Position numbers and translations under genes: made by a program
Origin: Clusia tigrina
Taxonomy: Eukaryota > Arthropoda > Insecta > Diptera > Clusiidae
DNA: 64,000 nt
Assembly (NCBI GenBank): GCA_920105625.2
Contig: OV050031.1
Coordinates: forward strand, 46,466,925 to 46,530,924
Reading direction: 5' to 3'
Shown: positions 33,301-44,190 of the stretch, one piece after another
Numbering within the stretch: the first letter of the stretch is position 1
Layout of the letters: each line of letters begins with the position of its first letter
The notes under the pieces: generated by a model
Told to the model about the DNA's origin: nothing
The model's database searches: none
What the model saw: only the letters and a program-made list of their open reading frames with translations

Positions 33301-34067
33301 TATGCACTGCAGCGAAGTACGATAGAAATCCTATTCAACCCAAATTTAAAAATACAGAAACACCTTCTGATATAAACGAAATAGTACACATTGATACATA
33401 CGTAAATTCTAAACATTCGTTCATAAATTTCATTGATAGGTTTTCCAAACATGTTGTAAGCTTTTATCTTGAAGATAGAAACAGCGTAACATTAATAGAA
33501 AAAATTAGGCTTTATATATCCATACAAGGAAAAATGAAGAAAATTGTATGCGATAATGAATTCAACAGAATAAATATTAAACAATTCTGCCAAGACGAGG
33601 GCATTGAGATACATTTTGCTAAACCTAATAGCCATACTGGCAATTCTGATATTGAAAGGCTAAATAATACACTAACGGAAAAAATCCGGGTTTTAAATTT
33701 AGATTATAAAATCCCAATAAAACAGCAGGTAATTAAGGCCATAGAAGCATATAATAGTACCTACCACTCAACAATTAAAGCAACACCGTTTGATGTTCTA
33801 CAAAATAAGGTTAAAAAGGAAATTATAAGAAGTAGGATTGACAAAGCAAAAAACGTAGCTATTGCAAAACTAAATGAAGACAGAGAAAGTTATGAAGAGA
33901 GTAGACAAGAGGGGTTCATAAAAAATTACATTAGTGTAAGGCATAAAGAACAACCAAAATTTAGAAAATACCCATTAAAAAATGTTCATACTATAAATAT
34001 AAAGAGACCTTTGAAATTTTCAGGTGATCAGCTTATTTGTGCTTCTGGGGATAGTGTTTCCAACTGA
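30388..34067 (+). pseudogene. pol: Errantivirus Pol (protease, RT, RNase H, integrase), interrupted
   Basis: Polyprotein for maturation, reverse transcription and integration. Protease active site ALIDTGSSTSIIT is at about 30430-30465; a MITE sits at 30533-31048, after which the reading continues (VNGVSKINERVVTPIPKEF). A single-base frameshift near 31575 separates 30964-31602 from the long frame 31593-34067. In the long frame: RT with TVDLAKGFHQ and VVYLDD (about residue 117), RNase H from LITDASNFALGA (about 265), integrase zinc finger with H, H, C, C (about 532-575), and catalytic D, D, E near residues 600, 652 and 687. All catalytic residues that I can place are intact, but the reading is split in three. 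Confidence 0.88.
30533..31048. mobile_element. MITE with 33-bp perfect TIRs, inside errantivirus pol
   Basis: Terminal inverted repeats 30533-30565 and 31016-31048 are identical over 33 bp, beginning CCCTACGTCTCCACGGGC. The flanks are TAA at 30530-30532 and TAA at 31049-31051, a 3-bp duplication, compatible with a PIF/Harbinger-type transposase. The 516-bp interior has no coding capacity but includes further internal palindromic TTGGCAATTT/AAATTGCC motifs. Removing it would rejoin the pol frame on either side, which proves that it is an insertion. Confidence 0.9.
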
Positions 34068-35488
34068 GGGTCTATTACAGATAAGCCCCATTGAAGAGGA
34101 GTCGGGGTATGTCCAGATAAAAATGCGAGAAATTGAAGTGGTGAACCAAACTTTAACAATTTTACATTTAATTAATACAAATGAGTTAAGCCATATTGTG
34201 GACGAAATAGAAAACAATGTAAAGTCTCTCGAGTTACATAACAAAGAAATAGTTCAAAGAGAAATAAAAATAATAAAATCTAAAATAAAATCTATAATCC
34301 CAATAGAACCTAGGAAAATAGGGGATTGATAAATCTTGGAGGGAAAGCTTACAAATGGTTTTTTGGAGTAATGGACGATGACGACCGTCAGGAAATCCTT
34401 GAACATCTCAATGTAATTGACCAAAATAATCACAACATCATAGAAACAGTTAATAAACAGATTTTTATCAATACGCATTTTAACGAATCAATTCAAATTT
34501 TAAAATCGGCAATCGAAGAGGAAGGGAAATTATGAAAAGTTCTGAAAAGGAAATAAAAAACAAGCAAAGTGAAATTATACGACGCCTTCTGTATATGGAT
34601 CAAATGTCTAAACTTACCTATCTCAAAGATAAAGTTAATCATATACAAGAAAGTATAGCATTAGCTAAAAACCATATCGTTAATCCAAATATACTCACAT
34701 CCGATGAAATAGATCAATTTGAGGTGGACTTCTTTAAATTGAAATTAATGAAAGTCGATGTACTTAATTATAAAAAGGGTGTACTTATTATAGCACTTAA
34801 GATTCCAATTAATCATATCTCAGCTGAATTAAAAATAATTGTACCACTTCCTAACAAGAATTATATGGAAATTGTCGAACCAAATAGTTATGTAATTCAA
34901 ATTGAAAGCAATATATTAGATTATCAAGAAAATATGTATTTGAAAAGTTTAAAACGAAGTAAACATTGTACTATTTTAAATAACTGTAATTATAAATATA
35001 ATAACAAAACTCAAATCGAAGAGCTCGAAGATGATATGATTTTAATAAAAAATGCCGTTGATTTGCAAATAAAGCAAAATTGTGATAATAGAAATTTAAC
35101 CGTTAGTAAAAACTATCTTTTCACTTATTATAATTGTAAAATAGAAATTGAAACTGAAACTTTCCAAAACTATTTAACAATAGTGCAAGATAAATATTTT
35201 TATCCAAGTAACAACCCTCTATTGACCGAAATAAAATCAGCCAACTTTGGAAAAATTGAATTAGAAAATTTTTCAAATATCAAAGAGATTAAAGAACTAA
35301 AATTTCATAAGAATGTTTCTTACGGAATAAGCATAACGATTGTAATTGTCATTGTTTGTGTAATCATTATATTTGTGTTAAAAGCAAGAAGACAGCCCAC
35401 AGTAATTAATAAAACCAAAATTGTAAATGAACCTAAAGCAAATGATATCGAATTGAAAAAAATAAAAAATAAATATGGCATTAAGTAA
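34024..35488 (+). pseudogene. env: Errantivirus envelope glycoprotein (two breaks)
   Basis: Third gene, overlapping the end of pol. A hydrophobic signal-peptide-like start (LISLFVLLGIVFPTEG) is in the frame 34024-34329, which ends at TGA near 34329. The region after it (34326-34535) has the Gly-rich, hydrophobic start of the fusion subunit (LGGKAYKWFFGVMDDDDR). The third frame (34532-35488) is the ectodomain and stem with a transmembrane helix (ISITIVIVIVCVIIIFVL) and a basic tail. Neighbouring frames overlap by 4 bases, so the breaks are small indels. Family role: membrane fusion, made from a spliced RNA. Confidence 0.82.
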
Positions 35489-35542
35489 TAAGTACGTAGT
35501 ATATAATATTAAATTTTACGAGATCCAGGAGAATCTCCAATC

Positions 35543-35554
35543 AAGGGATGGAGG
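35543..35554 (+). other. Polypurine tract
   Basis: The purine-rich AAGGGATGGAGG immediately precedes the 3' LTR. It primes plus-strand synthesis. Confidence 0.7.
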
Positions 35555-35856
35555 AGTTATGTCCGCATACCCTACATATATAAATACATATATCCATACA
35601 TATATACAAATTCACATTCCTCTATGCAATGGCGTTATCGCTTAGTTTTTGTTATTGCATAGCAGATGGTGTCTAATTCAGTTAAGGCTCCAAATGCAAA
35701 AATGTGCTTAGTAGCATAATTTGCACTTCGAGGCCAACTGAATTTGAACAGTGAAGTAGAATAGAAAAATACTTTTAAGTCAGTCTTAAGATTCATTGCA
35801 AGCGAGTAAAGTAATTTTTAAGCATAAGCTTAATTTGTTTTACTCAGCTTATAACT
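35555..35856 (+). repeat. Errantivirus 3' LTR (302 bp)
   Basis: Same length and ends as the 5' LTR, with three substitutions. One changes the AATAAA signal of the 5' copy to AGTAAA (35805-35810), which would weaken polyadenylation of element RNA. It is followed by CACG. Confidence 0.92.
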
Positions 35857-36372
35857 CACGCGCATTGTCGGGCAAAAGATTTTAACACAAGAGCAGCTAT
35901 ATATGCTCCTACTAGAGATAGAAGCAATTTTAAACTCAAGGCCTTTGACACCCTTGAGTGATGATGAAGAAGATGTACAGGCTCTAACACCTGGACACTT
36001 TTTGATAGGGGAGCCTTTGATTATCCCCTTACCATTCGTGAGCGAGCAGTAGTCAAACATGAAAGGAGCAAGTTTATGTAGAGCACGTCAGAAAATGATT
36101 GAGCAATTCTGGAAGAGATGGAGAGAGGAATATTTGACGACGCTGCAAGAGCGCAAAAATGGCGCCGAGAACGAGAACCAATGAGCCTAGGTCAATTAGT
36201 GCTGATCAAGAGTGAGCTTTTCGCCCCAGTGCAATTGGCTTTGGGGAGAATTTGTGAGCTAATCAGAAGCCGAGATGGACTGATACGTTCAGTCATTGTG
36301 CAGACGGCCACAACCCGCATGACAATGCCTGTTCAAAAGATATGCGTTATTCCAGCTGCGACGGGCGAATAG
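35857..36372 (+). pseudogene. BEL/Pao integrase, C-terminal part
   Basis: Resumes in frame after the errantivirus: VGQKILTQEQLYMLLLEIEA, then LNSRPLTPLSDDEEDVQALT and PGHFLIGEPL, the characteristic end of the Pao catalytic core. 36118-36372 is the C-terminal DNA-binding-like part and ends at a TAG stop. It starts with CACG, the second copy of the target duplication. Confidence 0.75.
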
Positions 36373-37149
36373 AGGGTGTCTGCGACGGTAGGAAAGGGGA
36401 AAACAGGATGACCTTCTGTTGCTCATGGGGACTGTATCAAATGCAACCATTCGTTTGAGTTTCATACACAGCGAAAATAGGTTCAGGGAGTATTTGGAGG
36501 TTAGTTCGTTTCTGGCAATGGAGCTGTGCGTTTGTGCCGATGTAGCAGTGCAGTAGTGCCAATGGAGCAGTGCGAGAGTGCCAATGGAACAGTGCGAGAG
36601 TGTCAAGGAGCACTTACGGTAGTTATGTACTGTGAAGAAGTAAATACGAGACGTGAGCCAGGAATAGAAGATCAGTGCTCTGGCGACGTGCAAAGAGGGT
36701 GCAATAAGGGCAAGAGCCTGAATAAGAGAAAGTATGAGTAATGCCATAGGTATTCTTAGAGCAAATTTATGTAAACATATATTCGCTGAATATATATGTG
36801 TCTATATATATTTATATACGAGTATATGTATGTCTTTATGTGCTAATAATGTATTGTATTGTGCGTCCAAATATATTTTATACACATGTATCGCATAATT
36901 CCCAGTAATTTGTTGAGCTCAATTAAGTACAATAAAAAGTGGTTTTTTCAATAAGCTTTTTCCACTTAAACAGATTGGGTTTTATTTCCATTGAATTGCT
37001 GTAAGTATTGTTATAGTTTCATTGTCGATTCTAAACAGCTATTATATTCAAATTTTAAAATGAATTTCGCAAATTTTAACGAAATGATTTCAAATTGGGT
37101 TATAATAATACAAAAGTTGATCAGAAATAGAAATTACAATATACAGATA
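36373..37149. other. BEL 3' non-coding region and unassigned AT-rich DNA
   Basis: No gene seen. 36555-36600 contains a 22-bp tandem near-repeat (AGTGCCAATGGAGCAGTGCGAG at 36555, again from 36577 with one change). 36770-36860 is rich in TATATA. An AATAAA lies at about 36931. It may include the decayed BEL LTR, but I could not find its partner upstream. Confidence 0.45.
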
Positions 37150-37649
37150 AAGTATGGAAAGTTGCTGAAATTATTGCGCTGCCGAAGCAGGGAAGAGATG
37201 CTACAACTGCTTCGTCGTATAGACCAATTAGCCTACTTCCCATAATTTCTAAAGTTGGTGAAAAACTATTACATGATAGACTTAGCCAGATCCTTGACAA
37301 TAAAAACATTTTATCAAATAATCAATTCGAATTCAGAAAACGACATTCAACAATTCAACAGATACACCGTATAACAAACAGAATTGAAACAGACATAGAA
37401 TATAAACGGTACTGCGTTACTGTATTCTTGGAGGTTACAAAAGCATTGACAAAGTATGGCATAAAGGACTGCTGCATAAACTGAAGACGATGCTGCCACT
37501 TGACTACTATTTGATTGTTGAAAGTTATCTTGGTGATCGTTACTTTTACGTCAAATATAATGAAGAGTGTTCGTCTATTAATCTTACAACAGCTGGAGTT
37601 CCTCAAGGACCACTGCGTTATATTTACCTCAGATATACCACTTCCAAAA
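37150..37649 (+). mobile_element. J1 LINE, copy 3, left part
   Basis: Plus-strand RT fragment of J1, from the equivalent of 1790 in copy 1 (AAAGTATGGAAAGTTGCTGAA) through SYRPISLLPIIS-type sequence and CSSINLTTAGVPQG to SDIPLPK-type sequence, where it is cut. Frames are broken. It continues after the J3 insertion at 42077. Confidence 0.85.
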
Positions 37650-37857
37650 AAACTTTTCTTTTTTTTTTAACTCCAGTTTTATTTGCATTCTGCCCCTTGG
37701 GGCAATAATCAAATTAAATAACAATATTAAACAGCTACATAAATCAATACACAAAGTAATTTTTTAAAATAGTTATTTAAATCAACATAAGGAAGAGGAG
37801 CCAGTGCTAATCTCCCATAAGGTTAGTTCAGAACTATTGCGTTAGAAAAAATTATTA

Positions 37858-40509
37858 TTAGAAATTTAGTGGTGTTGCTCGCTTCAGTCGCCGTGTTGTG
37901 CCTGTCCTCTCCAGAAGATTTGAAGCTAGTATGTTAGGATGCTTACTTAATCGTTCCAGGTATTTATTGCTGTATCTTGCTATTTCCTCATCGACAGTAG
38001 GGATGTTTAAGTCGTGACGTATTATATCATTCCTGACGAACCATGGAGCCTTTACTATCAAGCGTAATACTTTTGATTGGAATCTCTCAATGATTTTTAT
38101 ATTATTTTTTGACGCTGAACCCCATAGTTGTATACCATATGTCCATATGGGTTTTAGAATTGTGTTATAAACGAGCAGTTTATTGTCACGCGATAACTGG
38201 GATTTATATCCCAAGAGACAATATAAGGAAGTAAGCTTTATTCCAAGTTGTTTTTTCTTCGTAAGAATATGTTTCTGCCATGTCAGACGTCGATCAAGAT
38301 GTAGCCCTAAATATTTAACGTCTTCGGATTGGGGCAGTTGACAATCATTTAATATTACTGAAGGACTAGTCTTCTTTTTTAAGCCAAAGGTTACTTGCAC
38401 AGACTTAGTTGCATTCACCTTAATCCTCCATTTATTTAGCCAGATTTGGAGCTTATCCAAGCTTTCTTGGAGATAATTTGCAGCGATTATGTTGTTGCTG
38501 CTTGTAGCCATTATGACTGTATCATCCGCGTAGGTTGCGATTTTTGTATTCTCCGTCAGTGGAAGGTCAGCCGTGTAGATAGTGTAGAGCACAGGACCTA
38601 GAACACTGCCTTGTGGTACACCCGCCTTTATAGAGAACAGTTCAGTGACTTCTTCTTTGGTCTTTACTCTGAAATGCCGCTCTTCCAGATATGATCTTAA
38701 GATATCATAAAATGTCTGAGGTAGTAACTTTTTCAGTTTAAATAGTAAGCCAGGGTGCCATACTTTATCGAACGCCTGTGTTATATCTAGGAAAGCAGTT
38801 GTACAATAACGGTTTTCCTCAAGAGCGTTTCTTATTATGCTGTACACTTGTTCTGTTGTGGCGTGGTGTTCCCTAAATCCAAATTGATGATTGGGTATTA
38901 TCTCCTTTTTGAGCAGAATTGGTTTAAGTTTGTTTAACAGGAGCTTTTCAAACATTTTGGAAACAATTGGCAAAAGGCTAATTGGTCTATAAGAAGTGAC
39001 TTCATCCAAGGGCTTTCCGGGTTTTGGGATGACAATAATTTCGGCCACTTTCCATTGACGCGGAAAATATCCACATCTAATTATTGCATTGAATAGATAG
39101 GTAAGGTATTTTATTCCTTTATTTGGTAGTTCCTTTAATATTTTACTTGTTATCAGGTCGTAGCCAGGTGCCTTTTTCACATTCAGTGTTTTGTGAACAG
39201 CGTTATGTATTTCCTTTTTTGTAAAGGGCGTGATATTGTCCTGGACTATTGAGAAGATTAAATACCTCGTTTTCCTCTTGCTGTGAAGTTGGTGGAAACG
39301 TCTTAAAGACCCCAGTAAGGTGTTTGGCAAATGTAATTGCTTTCTCCTTATCAGTTTTTACCAAGAAGTCCTTTGCGGTTTTGATAGGAGGAACACGGGT
39401 TGTCGGTTGCTTCAGCTTTTTTGTCGCATTCCAAAGTAAGTAATCTGTTGTGTCTTTTGCTGACAAAGTGTACAAGTAGTGCCGTATTTCTTCATTCTGC
39501 TTTTGCGCCAAGTACCGCTTAAGATTTTTTGCAGCTCTACTAAAATTATTTTCGTCTTTCAGATACGTGGTACTTTGCCACACCCATCTTAGTTTGCGTT
39601 TTTTATCAACCATCTCCCTAATATCGGGATGGGAAGGATGATTGTTCAGTTGATCTTTAGGCTCTGGAGTAGAGTTCACTGCAGTGTATTGGACAGTTTT
39701 GTTAAAATTTTCAATGGCAAACATAACATCTTCAGCACATTTCTGACAAATATTGAGTGGCAGAATGTCATCTATTTTCCTTGAAATGCAACAAATTTAT
39801 TTGTTTCGTATGTAGTGTGAGTGGTTTTATTGTGCATTCTACCTTCGAGTTCAGTGTTGCAATAATAGGAGAGTGGTCTGATGACAGATCCAGCGACGGG
39901 GATATCTCAACACAGCTTCTGAGAACACCTTTCATCACGTAGAAGTCAATGACATCTGGAATTGTGTTTCTATCAGATGGCCAGTATGTGGGTTGACCTG
40001 TTGATACGTATATAAGTTTGTGGTCTTGCATTGTTTTTAGTAGCTCTCTTCCTTTCGGATTGATTGTCCGAGAACCCCAAAATTGGTGTTTAGTGTTGTA
40101 ATCACCACCAGCCAAAAATCGAACACCAAGTGTTTAAAAAAATGATAATATTGCTCTTTTTTAATGGAATACCTCGGAGGGCAATACACTGATGTTTTGG
40201 TTAGCGGTCCATATTGGTCCTGTATTGTTATGCTTGTTGCTTGAATGTGAGATTTTTCATAATTGTCTTGTACTGTGTGTTTTATTTTGTTTTAATGATG
40301 ATAGCAGTACCACCGCGTGCTGTGCCGGCTGGATGATTTGTGTGATATATGTTGTACTGATTTATTTTCAAGAAGCTTTTGCTTGTGACGTGTGTCTCAG
40401 ATATTAGCATTATGTCAATGTTGTTCTGTTCCATAAATGTTTTGACTTCATTACTATGACGAGAAAGCCCGTTCGCATTCCATACTGCAATTATAAGTTT
40501 TTGTTCCAT
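37858..40509 (-). pseudogene. J3 ORF2 endonuclease/reverse transcriptase (few frameshifts)
   Basis: Begins at ATG 40509 (MEQKLIIAVWNANGLSRHSN), overlapping the ORF1 stop in TAATG. Endonuclease at 40509-39768: LISETHVTSKSF, RGGTAIII, GGDYNTKHQFWGSR and SSDHSPIIA with the catalytic Asp-His. Linker at 39724-39203 (LLWNATKKLKQP). RT at 39330-37858: KKAPGYDL, SYRPISLLPIVSKMFEKLLL, FLDITQAFDKVW, AGVPQGSVLGPVLY and catalytic YADD. The thumb and C-terminus end TTRRLKRATPLNF. About three indels separate the blocks. It would perform target-primed reverse transcription. Confidence 0.85.
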
Positions 40510-42031
40510 TATGTCAGTTTAGAGATCACTGTTGTTAATAATATGAGCATTGTTCCCATTTGTTCCATAAGGGTTATCAGCATACTCTTTAATTCAGTCA
40601 TGTCATTTGATCGATGTGAGGCGAATTGATTTTCACTTTGCTGGTTTAGAGTTTGCTCTTGTTGCGTGCTTTGTTTGGCGATTTGCGCATATGTGCAACC
40701 TGGTTGTCTTTCGGAATCTGGGGCCTTGTTAAAATTAGTGTTTTCAAACACTTTCTGCCTTAGCGTGGGGAATGTTTTTTGCTGTAACTCTTTGTACACA
40801 TTACAGCCTCTGTAGTTAGCCGGGTGGTTTCCTCCGCATAGCACACATTTCACATCCTGTGATTTTTCTTTACTAGGGCAGTCTGACGTTGCATGATTGC
40901 CAACGCATTTAACGCATCGAGGTGTATGGTTGCAATATTTTCTAGTGTGGCCATACCTCTGACATTTTGTGCATTGAGCTATTTCCCTTTTTTTATTTGG
41001 TGGTTCGAATTTAATTTTTGTGTGCATAATTGCTTCAACTTTATAAATGTCTGTATTATTTTTGTTTTGTTTTAAGTTGACATAAAACATCGACAACGGA
41101 TGCTTTGTAATTCTTTGTTTTATATTTGAAACGTTTGTAACATCGAATCCCAACCTAGTTATTTCCTCTTTTATTTCTTCTGTTGATATTGTGTGGTGTA
41201 GCCCTTTTAATACTACGCTAAAGTCTTTTTCCTGTTTGGGTTTATATGTATGAAATTCTGTGTTCTTTTCAGCCAGAGCTTTTGTAATAGGTTTGTACCC
41301 TTTTCCTGACTTTGGTTGAATTTTAACCTCGGTATATTTGAGGAATTTGAGCTGGTATTCATTCTTGGCAATGTTTTTTAGCAGATCTAGTAACGGTTGA
41401 GCATTATTTACTCCAGAGACGTTGATTGGAGGAGGTTTCGGGACTCTTGGTCTTTTTCTTGTGGACTGGTACCGCCGATTTGAACTTCTGATAGTATCGC
41501 GAATCTATTTGAACTAGTTGGCAAATCAAGCCAGTAGTCCCCTAGTTTTGACTGTTTTTGTTTATTTTGTGTTGTGTTTTCTGGGCTCGCGCGTTTCGGG
41601 GTTTGGTTTGTTTTCACTACAGGAATTTTTACACGACATTTAGATTGTGGATCGGTTTGAATATTTCCTACTGAGTGTTTTATTGTGAGTGAATCAATAT
41701 ATTTATCTGATGAGTGGGTTATTGTTGTTGAGTGAGTTTTAGGAGTAAGTACACAGCTTTTATATAGTGATTCATTTTGCGTATTTCCTAGTGGGTGCTT
41801 AATTGAGAGTGTGTTAATGCTGTAATGTGCTGAACGGGCAATTGCTGCTGAGCAAGATTCAGTAATTAGAGGTGGAGCCGAAGCTGTAGTGAGTTTGCTT
41901 GCACATATTGAATTTGTGTACGAAACGGTTGTATTTGTTGTTGCATTTGATGAGGCTAGAGTTGTAATTATTTTGTTAGTGGTCGTTAGGGCATCGGAGA
42001 AATTGTTTGAGGAGGACAGGGCACCTTGCAT
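40509..42031 (-). pseudogene. J3 ORF1 Gag-like protein with three zinc knuckles (one frameshift)
   Basis: ATG at 42031, 45 nt from the element start. The Ser/Thr-rich N-terminal half runs to a TAA at 41408. The continuing frame overlaps it near 41450, so a one-base indel lies there. The second half has an RRM-like segment (TEFHTYKPKQEKDFSVVLKG), then CTKCQRYGHTRKYC, CVKCVGNHATSDC and CVLCGGNHPANYRGC, three complete CCHC knuckles as expected for Jockey ORF1. It ends with a coiled tail whose stop overlaps the ORF2 start by one base. Role: RNA packaging and chaperone activity. Confidence 0.82.
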
Positions 42032-42076
42032 GTTTATACCATCAAACTTTTGATTTTTTTGTGGAGAAGATCGCTA

Positions 42077-42975
42077 TCCAAAAGAACTGAATACCACAAT
42101 TGCTACCTTTGCTGACGACACCATCCTCTTAACATCTGACAAAAATCTAAATACCGCGACTGTAAATCTGCAGATATACACAGAGAATGTTAAGGAATGC
42201 TTTGACAAATGGTGAAAATTAATGAAGATAAAACTGTACAAATAATTTTTACATCTAAAACAAAATTTAACCCAATACATATTAAAATAAACCATAAAGA
42301 TATAATAATATGGTCTACTGCTAAATACCTTGGTATACACATGGACTCAAAGGTAAATTGGCACTACCACATCAAACAAAAAGCGAAACAAATAAAAGAG
42401 AAATTTAGGCAACTATATTGGTTAATGGATAAGCAATCTAAACTCACATTTAATAACAAGTTGCTGTTATACAAGTGTGTTATAAAGCCAATTTGGACGT
42501 ACGGACTCCAAGTATGGGGAACGGCAAAGCGGTCACACATAGCAAAAATTCAACGACAGCAATCAAGAATATTAAGAGTGATCATAAAGTCTGGTTGGTA
42601 CACAACAAATGAAGACATACACCGCAAACTAAATATGACAAGAATTGACGAAGAGATAGAAAAGATATCCACAAAACACTACGATATACTGCATGGGCAT
42701 AATAAAGAAGAAATAAACGAATTGCTACATCTAGAAGAAACCACCATGCGCCGTTTAAAGAGAACTCGACCAAACGACCTAATGAACTAAGAAATCCAGC
42801 CTACACATATTAGTTGTATATATACTCGTATATAAATGTAAATGTAAATAATTATTATAAATATTATTATTACTATAATTGATCATAAATGTTTATAATA
42901 TAACTATAATGAAATATTATAATTAATGTAAATGATTTTTGTTTTATCACTTTTTGGCACTGGCCAAAATGTGTT
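42077..42975 (+). mobile_element. J1 LINE, copy 3, right part
   Basis: Continues J1 after J3: TIATFADDTILLTSDKN-like palm, then a short deletion after CFDKW, and the long frame 42209-42790 (thumb, IWTYGLQVWGTAKRSHIAK, and the C-terminus LKRTRPNDLMN). The 3' UTR ends near CCAAAATGTGTTTTT at about 42975, the same end as copy 1. Confidence 0.85.
42209..42790 (+). pseudogene. J1 copy 3 RT C-terminal domain
   Basis: A 193-codon open stretch. It lacks fingers and palm, because the upstream frame is broken by J3 and by a small deletion near 42213 (the palm's KWCLKINEDKT becomes KW then VKINEDKT in another frame). It is useful as the reference for the J1 carboxyl terminus. Confidence 0.75.
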
Positions 42976-43085
42976 TTTTATATTAATTTCCAAACAAATT
43001 GTCAAATCATGTACTAGGTGTCAATATAATGGTGGCAGATGTATAAAATATGTTTATGTATGTATATGATGTTTGTATGGGAGGT

Positions 43086-43315
43086 GCAACACCCCCTTTT
43101 TCAATAACCTCTAAACTTCAATGGAATACTCTCCAGACACTGCTAAACCTTTCCCGAAAAATTTCGTAAATATCGGTTCAGCGGCTTCAGCTCTTATAGG
43201 GATCCTTGCAACACCCCCTTTTTCAATAACCTCTAAACTTCACTGGAATACTCTCCAGACACTGCTAAACCTTTCCCGAAAATTTCGTAAAAATCGGTTC
43301 AGCGGCTTCAGAGTC
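43086..43315 (+). repeat. 122-bp tandem duplication
   Basis: GCAACACCCCCTTTTTCAAT begins at 43086 and again at 43208, a period of 122 bp. The copies are nearly identical (for example CTTCAATGG against CTTCACTGG, and AAAAAT against AAAAT). It lies just upstream of the mariner remnant and is probably part of that element's 5' region. Confidence 0.85.
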
Positions 43316-43384
43316 TATATTTTATTTTTTAACATAATTTATTTTTTCTTTTTGCAGATTATAACTGAACTCTTGGAAATTTAA

Positions 43385-44190
43385 AATGAATACGTACAGT
43401 CCACAACAACGCATTAAAATTATCAACGATCAATTGTTCTGACGCAGCGAAATTATCGCCGTTTTTTTAACGTAAGATCAGCGCCCACATCTTCCATGAT
43501 TACAAGTTTACTTCGCCGTTGTGGGGCTCCGAAAATCCAAGGGCAATACATCAGCATCAGTCACACCCAATCAGATGCACTGTTTGGTGCGGTGTTATGG
43601 CCACAAAAATCATCGGCCCATATTTTTTTGAGAATGAGGATGAAACGCCAGAAACGGTCTCCGGGGCTTCTTACAGAACAATGATCGACAACTTTTTGCG
43701 GCCAATGGTGGAGCAACATCCTAATTTGTGGTTTCAACAAGATGGAGCCACTGCGCATACTGCTAGGCAAACTATTGACATGCTGCGTTAAATTTTTGGT
43801 GAACGCATAATTTCAAGAAATTCAGATTTCCCTTGGCCTCCTCGTTCACCAGATTTAACCGCGCCCGATTTTTTTTTATGGGGATATTTAAAAGGCAAAG
43901 TGTATGTTAACAAACCACAGACACTTGGACAGCTCAAGCAGAATATTCGAGACGAAATACGGCGCCTGCAACTACAAACATTACGCCGTGTAATGCAAAA
44001 TGCGCTAAAAAGAGCCAATGCCTGTATCGAGCAAAATGGTGGTAATTTGTCTGATGTCATATTTCACACATAGTCACGTTAAATTTGTAAAATGTATTTA
44101 GCATATTAAAATAAATCATTTCAAAAAACCCGTTATTACAAGAGTTACACGTGTTTAACATCACTAGATCTCATTTGGGCCACCCTGTAG
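43385..44190 (+). mobile_element. Tc1/mariner-type transposon, internally deleted
   Basis: Transposase starts MNTYSPQQRIKIIND at 43385 but stops soon after, and the central part is missing. The DDE core is readable at 43519-44070 in two frames: PETVSGASYRTMID, FQQDGATAHTARQT (first catalytic Asp here), PPRSPDLTAPDFFLWG (last Asp), then a C-terminal helix-rich part ending DVIFHT. The right end near 44170-44192 has the TTTGGGCCACCCTGTA-type terminus common in this superfamily. The element is non-autonomous. Confidence 0.75.

Larger units (their letters stand above)
28495..35856 (+). mobile_element. Errantivirus (Ty3/gypsy with env), complete but mutated
   Basis: 7362-bp provirus with two 302-bp LTRs, a primer-binding site, gag, pol and env in order, a polypurine tract and a 4-bp target duplication, all on the plus strand. 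The LTRs differ at three positions only, so insertion is recent relative to the other elements here. Inactivating changes are visible: a 516-bp MITE in the protease/RT region, one frameshift just before the RT palm, and two breaks in env. Gag and most of pol remain open. The overall arrangement resembles the 17.6/297-type group, a judgement from layout and the primer-binding site only. Confidence 0.9.
23200..36372 (+). mobile_element. BEL/Pao LTR retrotransposon, decayed, interrupted by an errantivirus
   Basis: Domains follow the BEL/Pao order gag, protease, RT, RNase H, integrase, but in many frames. The integrase reading stops at 28494 and continues in the same frame at 35861 once the intervening element and one copy of CACG are set aside. 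I could not identify its own LTRs. The 5' end is uncertain (23200 is where frame-like sequence starts) and DNA from 36373 to about 37150 may be 3' non-coding or LTR remains. Confidence 0.75.
37650..42076 (-). mobile_element. Jockey-like LINE J3, full-length, nested in J1
   Basis: Minus-strand LINE with a T-rich left end (3' poly(A) side, 37655-37668), a 3' UTR, ORF2, ORF1 and a leader of about 45 nt. It lies inside J1 copy 3, and the host J1 sequence TCCAAAA occurs at 37643-37649 and 42077-42083, a 7-bp target-site duplication. This is the best-preserved LINE in the window, with a 490-codon RT frame, although ORF1 and ORF2 carry a few indels. Confidence 0.9.

Noticed and set aside
36289..36747. 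Minus-strand frame of about 150 codons opposite the BEL integrase end
   Set aside because: Overlaps the plus-strand integrase C-terminus and the 22-bp tandem; composition is typical of an antisense shadow.
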